Assembly: GCA_025916675.1 (NCBI GenBank) | Contig: CP098402.1 | Span: 1,793,205-1,857,204, forward strand | Reading direction: 5' to 3' | DNA: 64,000 nucleotides | From: Phycisphaera sp. | Lineage (GTDB): Bacteria; Planctomycetota; Phycisphaerae; Phycisphaerales; UBA1924 | Shown here: one piece after another, positions 35,406-43,429 of the stretch | Layout: every line of letters begins with the position of its first letter | How positions within the stretch are numbered: position 1 is the first letter of the stretch | Notes under the pieces: model-generated | Databases searched by the model: none | What the model saw: only the letters and a program-made list of their open reading frames with translations | Told to the model about the DNA's origin: nothing | Program-made: the position numbers and the translations under genes

Positions 35406-37879
35406 GCCGCCTCCAACTTCTTTGAACCGGGCGAGTGCCGGGCCGCGAGCTTCTCCTTGCGACGCTTGAGCATCCAAGGCTTCACGTAGAACGCCCACGG
35501 CGTGCCGATGCCCATGAGCACGCCACCGAGCGCGATGACGTGGATGCCCGGGTTGTTGCCCACGTGCAGGATCGTGAACTGGGCGTACGGCCCGGGGACG
35601 AGCCCCTGGTCGGCCATCGCCTGTGTGCGCTCCCAGCCCTGGGCGTCCCAGCCGGCCTGGGCGAACTTGAACTGGGCGGGGTCGAGACGCGAACCCACGA
35701 AGCCGGCGACGTTGGCCGGCAGCGATCGCTCGTCGCTCCACACGAATGGAGCACGGAGCGGTGCGTTGAGCTGCGTCTTGCGGGTGTAGGGCTCGAACCA
35801 CAGCTCCTGGCCACTCGGCTCGACGCGGATGGTCGAGCGGTAGTCGCGCGGGGCACCGCGGTGGTCGTAGGCGACCATCTCGAAGTCGGTCATGCGGATC
35901 TGGAACCCAGGCAGCGCCCGGCGGGCCCGCGCGAACGCGAGACGCACGCTGCGGCCGTCGGGCAGTTCGACGCGCGTCGCGTCGGCCTGGCCGATGTTCA
36001 GGTACTTCATGAAGGGCAGCCAGACGGTGCGCTTCCAGTCGCCCTGGCTCACCTCGACCGCGAGCATCGCGCGGTCGTGCGTGCCGATGAACTCGCCCTC
36101 ACGGTCGGCCGGCGGCACGGGGACGGGGCGTTTGGTCTCGACGGCGTGGGCCCACGAGCCGCTGCGTTTGAGGTCGAGCCCTTGCACGATCTCGAAGCGG
36201 TCGCCCACGCCAGCGTCGTCGATCGTGCGAACAACATTGCCCGGCTGGCGGATGGCCACGCGTGTGCGGTCGCCGCGATCGTCGAACACCACGTGCATGC
36301 GCGTCAGGTCGAGGTATCGCACGCGCACCAGCGATTCGTCGGCGGCCTCGCGGTTCGGCCGGCCGTCGGCCTGCTCGCCGTCCCTCAGGTCCTGGCTGAT
36401 CTCGGGGAACGCGTTGTACACCCATCGCGTGATGGCGTTGTCACCGCTGGTGATGTTCACGATCGCCACGCTGCTGGTCGCGTCCTCGTAGCCCTCGGTG
36501 ATGATAGGGAACGGCGGCTCGGGCAGCAACTGCTCAACCTCGAACGACAACCCACCCCACTCGAAGCTCTGGCCCGCGGCCACGGGAACCACCGTCGGCA
36601 CGTTTTCTCCCGGCAGGGTGATCGCGAGTGCGTGCCTCGCATCGCTGGGTGCCGGCGCGGTCGCCTCACGCCAGCTCGCCTCGTCGATGTTCTGGCGGTA
36701 CTCGATGGTCATAAACGGCAACTGCGACACGCGCAGCCGCGGGCGACTTGGCACGAAGTAGAACCGCAGCATCGGTCGATCGCTGGGCACCATCTCGCCC
36801 TGCGGCGTCACGGCGCTGAAGAACTCGACGAAGTGCAATGGCGTTGGTTGCTCAACGATTGGCGGCGTCGCGGGCGTCCAGTCGGCGCGCTGCTCGGCGT
36901 AGGGCGCGTAGCCCACGATGCGGTAGCTGATATCGACATCACCAATCGTCGACACCGCAGGCGGGACAGGGCGATCAAGCGTGCGTTCAACGTCTTTGAG
37001 TGGGCGGATGATCTCGGCCGTCTCGAGCGCGCTCTCGTCCAGGCCAGCACGCAGGTTGTACGCGTTGTAGCGTGGCACGCCGTCGAGCAGGCGTTGGTCC
37101 CAGCCGCGTCCCTGGCTGACCCAGAGCGCGACCTGGCCGCGGTCATAGAAGCCCGCTTGCGGCGGGCCCTCGCCCGGCATGCCGCTCGCGCCCGTCGGGC
37201 CGGCCAGCAGCAGCACGTCGCCCTCGAGCTTCATCGAGCCGTAGTAGATGCTGCCTAGCCCGAGCGTGATGATGCCGGTATGCACTGTCAGCACGCCCAG
37301 GTTGGGCAGGTTGAAGGCGATCCGCCGCACGGTGCTGACGATCATGGTCAGCACAAACAGCACGAGCACGACACGCAGCGGCCACCAGGAGTAGAACTCG
37401 AGCTCGGTCATCTCGAACGCGGGCAGGCGGCGGACGGTGACATCGGCGTACTCGTCGGCGATCGAGCCCAGCAGGCGGAAGCCCTCGCCGGTCGCGGGCT
37501 CGTACCGCAGCGCGGGCCAAGCAAGCTCATACCAACCCAGCGTTGCAACCGTCGCGCCGACTAAGAGCGATGCGAACACGAAGAAGAACCGCCAACCGCG
37601 CTCGCTGCCGCGCGTGAGCTTGCCGACGACCACAACCGCCGGTGCTGCGACGAGCGCGATAGCCGCGATGAGCGAGAGGCCGTACACGCCCCACGTCAGG
37701 CCAGTGACGAGCAGCCCAACCGGCAGGCTCGCCAGTGCGCCGTAGAGGGCCACGACCACAAGCATCCCGACCCCAAAGAGCACGCTGCTGAGCAAACGCA
37801 GCACCCACTTCAGGGGCAGCAGCGGCCCGGTCAGGTGCTCGTCGTCCCATCGTTTGGCCTGCTGCCACTTTCGGCTCAT
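35402..37879 (-). CDS. resB: ResB/Ccs1-like cytochrome c biogenesis protein
   Basis: The 825-residue protein has four membrane helices in its first ~230 residues. The third precedes a conserved MKLEGDVLLLAGPTG region, and a large periplasmic domain follows, with a last helix near 785-805 (GIHVIALGGVLMGIGTPWAF). This matches ResB, the partner of CcsA, though it is longer than the ~550 residues typical of Gram-positive ResB. It is encoded directly before ccsA with a 4-base overlap. The product should act in the inner membrane with its main domain outside. Confidence 0.88.
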   Translation of the reverse strand: MSRKWQQAKRWDDEHLTGPLLPLKWVLRLLSSVLFGVGMLVVVALYGALASLPVGLLVTGLTWGVYGLSLIAAIALVAAPAVVVVGKLTRGSERGWRFFFVFASLLVGATVATLGWYELAWPALRYEPATGEGFRLLGSIADEYADVTVRRLPAFEMTELEFYSWWPLRVVLVLFVLTMIVSTVRRIAFNLPNLGVLTVHTGIITLGLGSIYYGSMKLEGDVLLLAGPTGASGMPGEGPPQAGFYDRGQVALWVSQGRGWDQRLLDGVPRYNAYNLRAGLDESALETAEIIRPLKDVERTLDRPVPPAVSTIGDVDISYRIVGYAPYAEQRADWTPATPPIVEQPTPLHFVEFFSAVTPQGEMVPSDRPMLRFYFVPSRPRLRVSQLPFMTIEYRQNIDEASWREATAPAPSDARHALAITLPGENVPTVVPVAAGQSFEWGGLSFEVEQLLPEPPFPIITEGYEDATSSVAIVNITSGDNAITRWVYNAFPEISQDLRDGEQADGRPNREAADESLVRVRYLDLTRMHVVFDDRGDRTRVAIRQPGNVVRTIDDAGVGDRFEIVQGLDLKRSGSWAHAVETKRPVPVPPADREGEFIGTHDRAMLAVEVSQGDWKRTVWLPFMKYLNIGQADATRVELPDGRSVRLAFARARRALPGFQIRMTDFEMVAYDHRGAPRDYRSTIRVEPSGQELWFEPYTRKTQLNAPLRAPFVWSDERSLPANVAGFVGSRLDPAQFKFAQAGWDAQGWERTQAMADQGLVPGPYAQFTILHVGNNPGIHVIALGGVLMGIGTPWAFYVKPWMLKRRKEKLAARHSPGSKKLEAA

Positions 37880-37954
37880 CGCGTCTCCGGCGGTTGGGCA
37901 AGTGTAGCGATCCGCCGCCGGATTGGTTCTTGCACAACCGGAAAATATCTACCA

Positions 37955-39298
37955 TTACAGGAACGAAATGGGCCCCACCGAGGCCAGCAGGCCCAGAGCC
38001 GGGTCGGCGTCGCCCGCCTCGACCGCGATCAGGCCGGCAAGTTCGGTGCCGGCCCCAATCCGGAACGCCCCCACCGGCAGCCCCACCGCCGCCGGGCCGT
38101 GGGTGTAGAGCATCTCCAGCAGCAAGTCGGGGTCGGTGCCGTCGCGCTCCAGCAGCAGCCGGGCCTCGTCGAGCACGCAGATGCCGCGAGTCTCGACGCT
38201 CTCGGTCGGCAGGTTGATGACCGAGTCGGTCCCCAGGGCCACCGGCACACCGGCGACCAGCAGGTCGCGGTAGCGGTGCGGGCCAAAAACCCTGTCCGCA
38301 CCAAAATACGCCGAGGATCGCGGGCAATACGCCACGCGGGATCCCGCCTTGGCCAGCAACTCGATGTCGGGGTCGCCCAGGTCGTTCAGGTGGACGACCA
38401 GCATCTGCTCCAGGTAGTCGATCAGGTGCCGCACGGGGGAGTACCCCTGCCCGAACAGGCCCGCCACGCCGTCGGTCCACAACCCCCAGCCGGCCAGCAT
38501 GTCCCGCATTGGCCCGGCACCGTCGGCTACCACCTGCCGCTCGGCCATGCTCTCGGCCAGGTGGGTGCAGACCGGCAAACCCCGCTCGCGGGCCCGCTGA
38601 TAGGCGCGTGGCGAGGCCGAGTATGGCGCGTGGGGCTGGAGGCCCAGGCCGATGGTCTCGGGCTGGAACTCACTCGCCCGCGCGAGCGCCCGATCGACGC
38701 CCGGCGAGCCATCTTCTGAGAGTGCGAAAAACTCGAGGAACGCCGTGCCGAGCACGCCCGCCTCGTCGAGCACCCGGACCGGGGCGAGTGAGGGCGCACC
38801 GTTGACCGTGCCCACGATGTCCCCCACCGCCACGGTTCCGCCTTTGTGCAGCATGGCCACGCCCTGGCGCGTGCTCTTTGCGATAGCGTCATCCTCAATC
38901 AACCGCCCCGATCGCACCATGTCGATCCACGCCGAGAAGCCGCCCTCACCAAACGGCTGGGGGCCGATGTGCGTCAGGTCCAGGTGGGTGTGGGCGTTGA
39001 CGAGGGCCGGGGCGACGACGTAGCCCGGCAGGTCGTGGTGGGTGGCGTGGGCCCAGGCCGGGTGCGTTCGCACTTCGTCCGCCGAACCGATGGCCAGCAC
39101 GCGCCGTGATCGCGAGCCTGTCGTTTGCACCAGCAGGCTGTCGCTTGTCGGGAGCGAGCCGCGGGCATCGGCAAAACCTGCGCATCGCACCGAGAAAACT
39201 CGGCTGGGAGCGCCCAGCGCGGCATATTCTGACGCTCTAGTCTCGGCGGGGCCGGCGGAGGAATCCGGCTCTCCAGTTGTGTGATGGGGTGTGTCCAC
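37955..39298 (-). CDS. Amidohydrolase-family deaminase (MtaD/SsnA-like)
   Basis: The 447-residue protein has the metal site of the amidohydrolase superfamily: HTH in ALVNAHTHLDLTHIG, His in LGLQPHAPYS, His in CTHLAES and Asp in ALGTDSVINL. Relatives deaminate S-adenosylhomocysteine, methylthioadenosine, guanine or aminodeoxyfutalosine; the substrate is open. GTG 39298 is chosen because GGAG lies 5 bases upstream and the conserved beta-sandwich starts soon after. It ends 76 bases before resB on the same strand, so it may belong to that transcript. Confidence 0.85.
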   Translation of the reverse strand: MDTPHHTTGEPDSSAGPAETRASEYAALGAPSRVFSVRCAGFADARGSLPTSDSLLVQTTGSRSRRVLAIGSADEVRTHPAWAHATHHDLPGYVVAPALVNAHTHLDLTHIGPQPFGEGGFSAWIDMVRSGRLIEDDAIAKSTRQGVAMLHKGGTVAVGDIVGTVNGAPSLAPVRVLDEAGVLGTAFLEFFALSEDGSPGVDRALARASEFQPETIGLGLQPHAPYSASPRAYQRARERGLPVCTHLAESMAERQVVADGAGPMRDMLAGWGLWTDGVAGLFGQGYSPVRHLIDYLEQMLVVHLNDLGDPDIELLAKAGSRVAYCPRSSAYFGADRVFGPHRYRDLLVAGVPVALGTDSVINLPTESVETRGICVLDEARLLLERDGTDPDLLLEMLYTHGPAAVGLPVGAFRIGAGTELAGLIAVEAGDADPALGLLASVGPISFL

Positions 39299-39413
39299 GC
39301 ACTCCGATAGTACGAGGGGCGCCGGGCGCCCACCGAATGAATTCGCCCAGGAAGGACCGGGCCCCACTCCCCCTAACACCGGGCAGAGACACGGGCCAGC
39401 ACGGAGGATCCAG

Positions 39414-40295
39414 ATGACCCGCAGCTTATTGAAGAACACCCGTCCGCTCATGCTCTTTGCCCTGGGCGGCCTGATCACCACCACCCTCGGCGGCTGCGTC
39501 AGCCAGAGCCGCTTCGACGCGGCCGAACGCGACAACCGCATGCTGCGCGACCAGCTCGCCCAGTTCGAGCAGGAGCACGGCAGCTACGCCGGCCAGCTCG
39601 AGAACGAACGCCGCCTGCGTCAGCAGGCCGAGGCCGCCGCCCAGCAGGCCAATGCCGCACTCGCTGGCGCGCAGGGCGACCTGAGCGAGATGGAACGCCG
39701 CCTGCTCGCCCTGGGCGACCAGGTCAGCGAGGTCTCACTGATGGGCCTCGACCGCCGCACCGACCAGGCCCTACGCGAGCTGGCCCGCAAGTACGCCGGC
39801 CGCATCGTGTACGACCCCGACCGCGGCATGCTGCGGTTCAGCAGCGACCTGACCTTCGCCAGCGGCCAGGACGCCGTGACGGCCGACGGCCGCCAGAGCC
39901 TGACCGACCTCGCGGAGATCCTGAAAGCCCCCGAGGCCCGCGGCTACGAGCTGGACATCGTCGGCCATACCGACAGCCAGCCCATCAGCTCGCGCACCCG
40001 CGAGCGTCACCCCACCAACATGCACCTGGCCGCCCACCGCGCCATCTCGGTGCGGCGTGAGCTGGTGACGATGGGCCTGCCGGCCAACCAGATCCAGGCC
40101 AGCGGTTGGGGCGAGCACCGCCCGATGGTGCCCAACACCAGCAACGGCAACACGCCGCAGAACCGCCGCGTGGAGATCTTTATCCGCCCGAGCACGGCCC
40201 CCGGCACCACCGGCTTCACGTCCGTCCCCAGCACAGGCATCGAGGCCGACATCGACGACGCCCGCGGCAGCCGTGGCCCGATCATCGATAAGTAA
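39414..40295 (+). CDS. OmpA-family peptidoglycan-binding lipoprotein
   Basis: The 293-residue protein has a lipoprotein signal ending LGGC (C28) and a coiled coil (about 35-110, rich in Gln/Ala/Glu). The C-terminal OmpA domain shows FASGQDAVTADGRQSL, the ELDIVGHTDSQPI motif and NRRVEIFIRP. This fold binds diaminopimelate in peptidoglycan and ties the outer membrane to the wall. ATG 39414 has GGAGG 7 bases upstream. A strong terminator follows. It is transcribed away from the amidohydrolase gene. Confidence 0.92.
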   Translation: MTRSLLKNTRPLMLFALGGLITTTLGGCVSQSRFDAAERDNRMLRDQLAQFEQEHGSYAGQLENERRLRQQAEAAAQQANAALAGAQGDLSEMERRLLALGDQVSEVSLMGLDRRTDQALRELARKYAGRIVYDPDRGMLRFSSDLTFASGQDAVTADGRQSLTDLAEILKAPEARGYELDIVGHTDSQPISSRTRERHPTNMHLAAHRAISVRRELVTMGLPANQIQASGWGEHRPMVPNTSNGNTPQNRRVEIFIRPSTAPGTTGFTSVPSTGIEADIDDARGSRGPIIDK

Positions 40296-40319
40296 GCGGC
40301 GAGCGATCCGATCCGAACG

Positions 40320-40347
40320 AGGCCCGGGCGCAAGCCCGGGCTTTTTC
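40320..40347 (+). terminator. Rho-independent terminator after the OmpA-like gene
   Basis: GCCCGGGC (40322-40329), GNRA loop GCAA, GCCCGGGC (40334-40341), then TTTTT. The sequence is almost the same as the terminator at 23.56 kb, including GAGCGATC just upstream. Confidence 0.93.
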
Positions 40348-40418
40348 GTGCGATGAGCGGTGGTGGTGATTCGCAGACAGATCACGGTCTATGCAGCGCA
40401 TATGGACAAGAATGACGC

Positions 40419-40865
40419 ATGCCAACCGACGAAAACTTCTGGAACATCTGGGAGCCAATCCCATACAACGCCGCCCGTGACATCAAGGCCGAACAGCGAA
40501 GAGGGTTTGAGGAACGAGCACGAAAAACACTCGTATGGCGCAGCGTTCGTGACGAGTGGCCTAGCGGAGAGTCGCTCTTCGGGATGCAACGAAGCAAGTT
40601 TTCAGACTTTGACGCCGAGTGCTATTGCTCCTTCGAGGGCGAAGATCTCGTGCTCACGTATGGACTCTGGGCTTGGTTCCCCGACCCTCCGCCGTGGGGT
40701 CTGCTTTCTCGACCTTCGGACCAGCGAGATACGAGTTGGCAAGTATGGGGCTTCTTTGGCCGGCTTCCGCGAGCGTGGAGTGTTCCCAGGCTCGGCGAAT
40801 GGGTTCGCGCCAGCGATCTACAGCGAGTGGAGATGCCAGGCGTAGACTCGGCCAACGACACCTAG
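40419..40865 (+). CDS. Hypothetical tryptophan-rich protein (148 aa)
   Basis: The frame encodes 148 residues starting MPTDENFWNIWEPIPY, with 11 or so tryptophans and no signal peptide or membrane helix. Codon use is less GC-biased than neighbours, as in the gene at 13.07 kb, suggesting transferred DNA. There is no clear ribosome site before ATG 40419. It ends 12 bases before the enoyl-CoA hydratase start. I recognise no family; it may be real but is one of the weaker gene calls. Confidence 0.45.
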   Translation: MPTDENFWNIWEPIPYNAARDIKAEQRRGFEERARKTLVWRSVRDEWPSGESLFGMQRSKFSDFDAECYCSFEGEDLVLTYGLWAWFPDPPPWGLLSRPSDQRDTSWQVWGFFGRLPRAWSVPRLGEWVRASDLQRVEMPGVDSANDT

Positions 40866-40877
40866 GAGACCCTACCC

Positions 40878-41747
40878 ATGACCACCCCACTCCCCGTCCA
40901 CACCGACGACCGCGGCACCCCCGTCCTCATCGTCGAGCTCAAGCAGGACTCTCCCGTCGTCGTGCTCGACCGCCCGCTGCTGGAGGCCCTGGGCGCCACG
41001 CTGGCCAGCCTCGACCTCGACGGCGTCGCCGGCGTGGTCCTCGCCAGCGCTTCGGAGAAGGTGTTCGTGGCCGGGGCCGACCTCAAGGCCGTCCGCGACC
41101 TGAGCGACGCCGACCTGCACGCGTACCTCGAGTTCGGGGCCTCGGTCTTCGCCCGCCTGCACCAGATGCCCGTGTGGACGGCCGCGGCGATCAACGGGGC
41201 CGCGCTGGGCGGCGGGCTGGAACTGGCCATGCACTGCGACGGGCTCATCGGCGCGCCTGGCGCGAAGCCGTATCCCGTGGGCCTGCCAGAGGCCGGCCTG
41301 AGCATCTGCCCCGGCTGGGGCGGCACCAACCTGCTGCCCGCCCGCATCACCCCCGGCGTGGCCATCGAGAAGACGGCGTCGGGCACGCCCCTGCCCTACC
41401 CCGAGGCCGCCGACGCGGGGCTGTTCGACCTGATCGCCCAGGACGCTTCCGGGCTCAGGCAACTCGCCGCCGACTGGATCCGCGGCCAGGGCCCCGCGCC
41501 AACGCGAAACGGGGCGCCGCACAAGTGGATCGGCCGCGACGCCCAGCCGGTCCGTGAGGCGCTGGACGCCGTATCCCCAGAACTCGGCGACACCGGCCCG
41601 GCGAAGGCGGTTGCCGACGCGGTGGGTGTTGGATTGGAGAAGGGCTGGCAAGCCGCGCTGCAATGCGAACGGGACCACCTTGTGCGGTTGCGACACGAGG
41701 ACGCGGGCAGGGCGGCGATCGAGGCGTTCTTCGCCCGGTCGAAGTGA
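40878..41747 (+). CDS. Enoyl-CoA hydratase/isomerase family protein
   Basis: The 289-residue crotonase-fold protein has the CoA/oxyanion segment VFVAGADLKAV and INGAALGGGLELAMHCD, plus GLPEAGLSICPGWGGTNLLP. Both glutamates that act as acid and base in true hydratases are present (Glu of GGGLEL and Glu of LPEAG). It probably hydrates trans-2-enoyl-CoA in fatty acid breakdown, in line with the acyl-CoA dehydrogenase 1.7 kb downstream. AGGAG lies 13 bases before ATG 40878. Confidence 0.9.
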   Translation: MTTPLPVHTDDRGTPVLIVELKQDSPVVVLDRPLLEALGATLASLDLDGVAGVVLASASEKVFVAGADLKAVRDLSDADLHAYLEFGASVFARLHQMPVWTAAAINGAALGGGLELAMHCDGLIGAPGAKPYPVGLPEAGLSICPGWGGTNLLPARITPGVAIEKTASGTPLPYPEAADAGLFDLIAQDASGLRQLAADWIRGQGPAPTRNGAPHKWIGRDAQPVREALDAVSPELGDTGPAKAVADAVGVGLEKGWQAALQCERDHLVRLRHEDAGRAAIEAFFARSK

Positions 41748-41867
41748 GCATCACGCCCGCCCCAACCCCGCCCGCCGCCTGATCGCATCTTGATCGGGCT
41801 TTCGGTCCTGGCGGGCTCTCAGCGGGGGTGATGAACCCGATAAGACAGCGCCGATTTCATATTTGTG

Positions 41868-42077
41868 CCCACAGATCTCGGATTTGAGGGCACAAATCTC
41901 GGATCCGAGGGCACAAATCTCGGATCTCAGGGCACAAATCTCGAATCCGAGGGCACAGATCTCGGATCTCAGGGCACAAATCCCGGATCTCAGGGCACAG
42001 ATCACGGATCCCGGCCCTCGGATCTCCGATCTTTGCTCCCAGATCCCCGATCCCGGCACCGCGATCGGGGCTCGGGG
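41868..42077. repeat. 21-bp tandem array 3
   Basis: Ten consecutive 21-base units. The first six after 41889 are nearly identical (GGCACAAATCTCGGATCCGAG), and the last three drift (from 42015). It fills half of the 426-base gap between the enoyl-CoA hydratase gene and the NHL-dockerin gene, ending about 100 bases before the latter's ATG. The remainder of that gap shows no gene. Confidence 0.92.
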
Positions 42078-42173
42078 CACCCGGTGCGTGATCGCGCCCC
42101 CGCCGCCGCCGCCCGAGATCGCCTTGCACGCCGGGGCGGCTTCGGGTATGCTGGCCGCCGGAGGACCATCGCC

Positions 42174-43172
42174 ATGCCCCGGACTCTGACCATCCCAGTC
42201 CTGACCGCCGCCCTCGGCCTGGCCGCCGCCGGCGCCCCGGCCCACGGCCAAACCCAGCACCTCTTGGTGGGCGACTACGCGGGCGACCGCATCGTCCGCT
42301 TCGGCTGGCCCGATGGCCGGGTGATCGACCACTTCGTGGCGGCGGGCCTCAGCCCGCTGGCCAACACGCGCACGATGGTGCTGGGCCCCGACGGCCTGCT
42401 CTACGTCGCCTCGCAGATCACCGACAGCGTGCTGCGCTACGACGCGGGCACCGGCGAGTATCTTGGCGAGTTCGTCGCGCCGGGCTTCGGCGGACTGGAG
42501 GGCCCCATCGGCATTGTGTTCACGCCCGATGGCGACCTGCTGGTCAGCAGCCGCGCCAACGACCGCGTCCTGCGCTTCGAGGGCGGCACCGGCGCGGCGA
42601 TGGGCGCCTTCGTCGCGCCGCGCTCGGGCGGGCTGGACGTGCCGCACAAGGGCCTGGTGTTCGCCGCCAACGGATCGCTGCTGGTCTCCAGCTTCCAGAA
42701 CGACTCGGTGCTGCGCTACGACGGCCAGACGGGCGCGTTCCTCGAGGTCGCCGTCGAGAGCGGCGAGTTGGGGCTGGACCAGCCGACCGACCTCGCGCTG
42801 CTGCCCGATGGTCGCGTGCTGGTGTGCTCGTACGCGAGCGACGCCATCCTGGAGATCGATCCCGAGGGCGAGGTGTCCGTGTTCGTGGCCGCGAGCACGA
42901 CGCCGCTGGACCAGCCGCAAGACATCGAGCTGGCCCCCGACGGCACGGTATTCGTGTCCTACAACGGCAGGGACGGCGGCGTCCTGCGGTTCGCGCAGGA
43001 CGGAGCCTACCTGGGCGTTTTCCTCACCGGTACGGCCGGTGGCATAGACGGCTTCCCCGCGTCGCTGCTGTTCGTGCCAGAGCCCTGCGAGGCCGACTTC
43101 GACGGCGACGGCTCGCTGACAATCTTCGACTTCCTGGCGTTCCAGAACGCGTTCGACGCGGGGTGCCCGTAG
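42174..43172 (+). CDS. Secreted NHL/SMP-30-type beta-propeller protein with one GC-type dockerin repeat
   Basis: The 332-residue protein has a signal peptide (MPRTLTIPVLTAALGLAAAG) and six NHL-like blades with the recurring pattern GPDGLLYVAS...VLRYD.GTG: VLGPDGLLYVAS, FTPDGDLLVSS, FAANGSLLVSS, LLPDGRVLVCS, LAPDGTVFVSY. It ends with a single EF-hand, DFDGDGSLTIFDFLAFQN, enclosed by PEPCEAD and DAGCP. This is the shortest GC-type tail in the window and suggests one repeat is enough. ATG 42174 has GGAGG 11 bases upstream. Confidence 0.88.
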   Translation: MPRTLTIPVLTAALGLAAAGAPAHGQTQHLLVGDYAGDRIVRFGWPDGRVIDHFVAAGLSPLANTRTMVLGPDGLLYVASQITDSVLRYDAGTGEYLGEFVAPGFGGLEGPIGIVFTPDGDLLVSSRANDRVLRFEGGTGAAMGAFVAPRSGGLDVPHKGLVFAANGSLLVSSFQNDSVLRYDGQTGAFLEVAVESGELGLDQPTDLALLPDGRVLVCSYASDAILEIDPEGEVSVFVAASTTPLDQPQDIELAPDGTVFVSYNGRDGGVLRFAQDGAYLGVFLTGTAGGIDGFPASLLFVPEPCEADFDGDGSLTIFDFLAFQNAFDAGCP

Positions 43173-43261
43173 GACCGGTGCCCCGGGCTTCCCCCCGCCG
43201 CACGGCCACCTTCCGAAACAACACCCCGGACGCTCGCCCGGGGGCCCTTTGGCTTCAATAA

Positions 43262-43372
43262 TGCGGTTGGAAGAGTGGCAATTGGCCATATGGGAATTTG
43301 GCAATTGTCCGGAAGGGGGACGCTTCCCCGCTCCGCTCCTTCCAATTGCCCATTGCCAATTGCCACGCCCGC
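43262..43372. repeat. AATTGCC-type inverted repeat, copy upstream of acyl-CoA dehydrogenase
   Basis: Left arm GTGGCAATTGGCCATATGGG (from 43275) through TTGGCAATTG faces right arm CCAATTGCCCATTGCCAATT (43342-43361). Between them is a second inverted pair, GGAAGGGGG/CTTCCCCG. The whole can fold into a long hairpin. It lies 60 bases before the dehydrogenase start. Confidence 0.75.
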
Positions 43373-43429
43373 CGCTCGGGCCGACGACCCCACGCGACTC
43401 ACCACCCCACCCCGGAGGATCTCAACGCC

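Noticed and set aside
41868-42077. CRISPR array
   Set aside because: Units are contiguous without spacers, are not palindromic and have no cas genes nearby.
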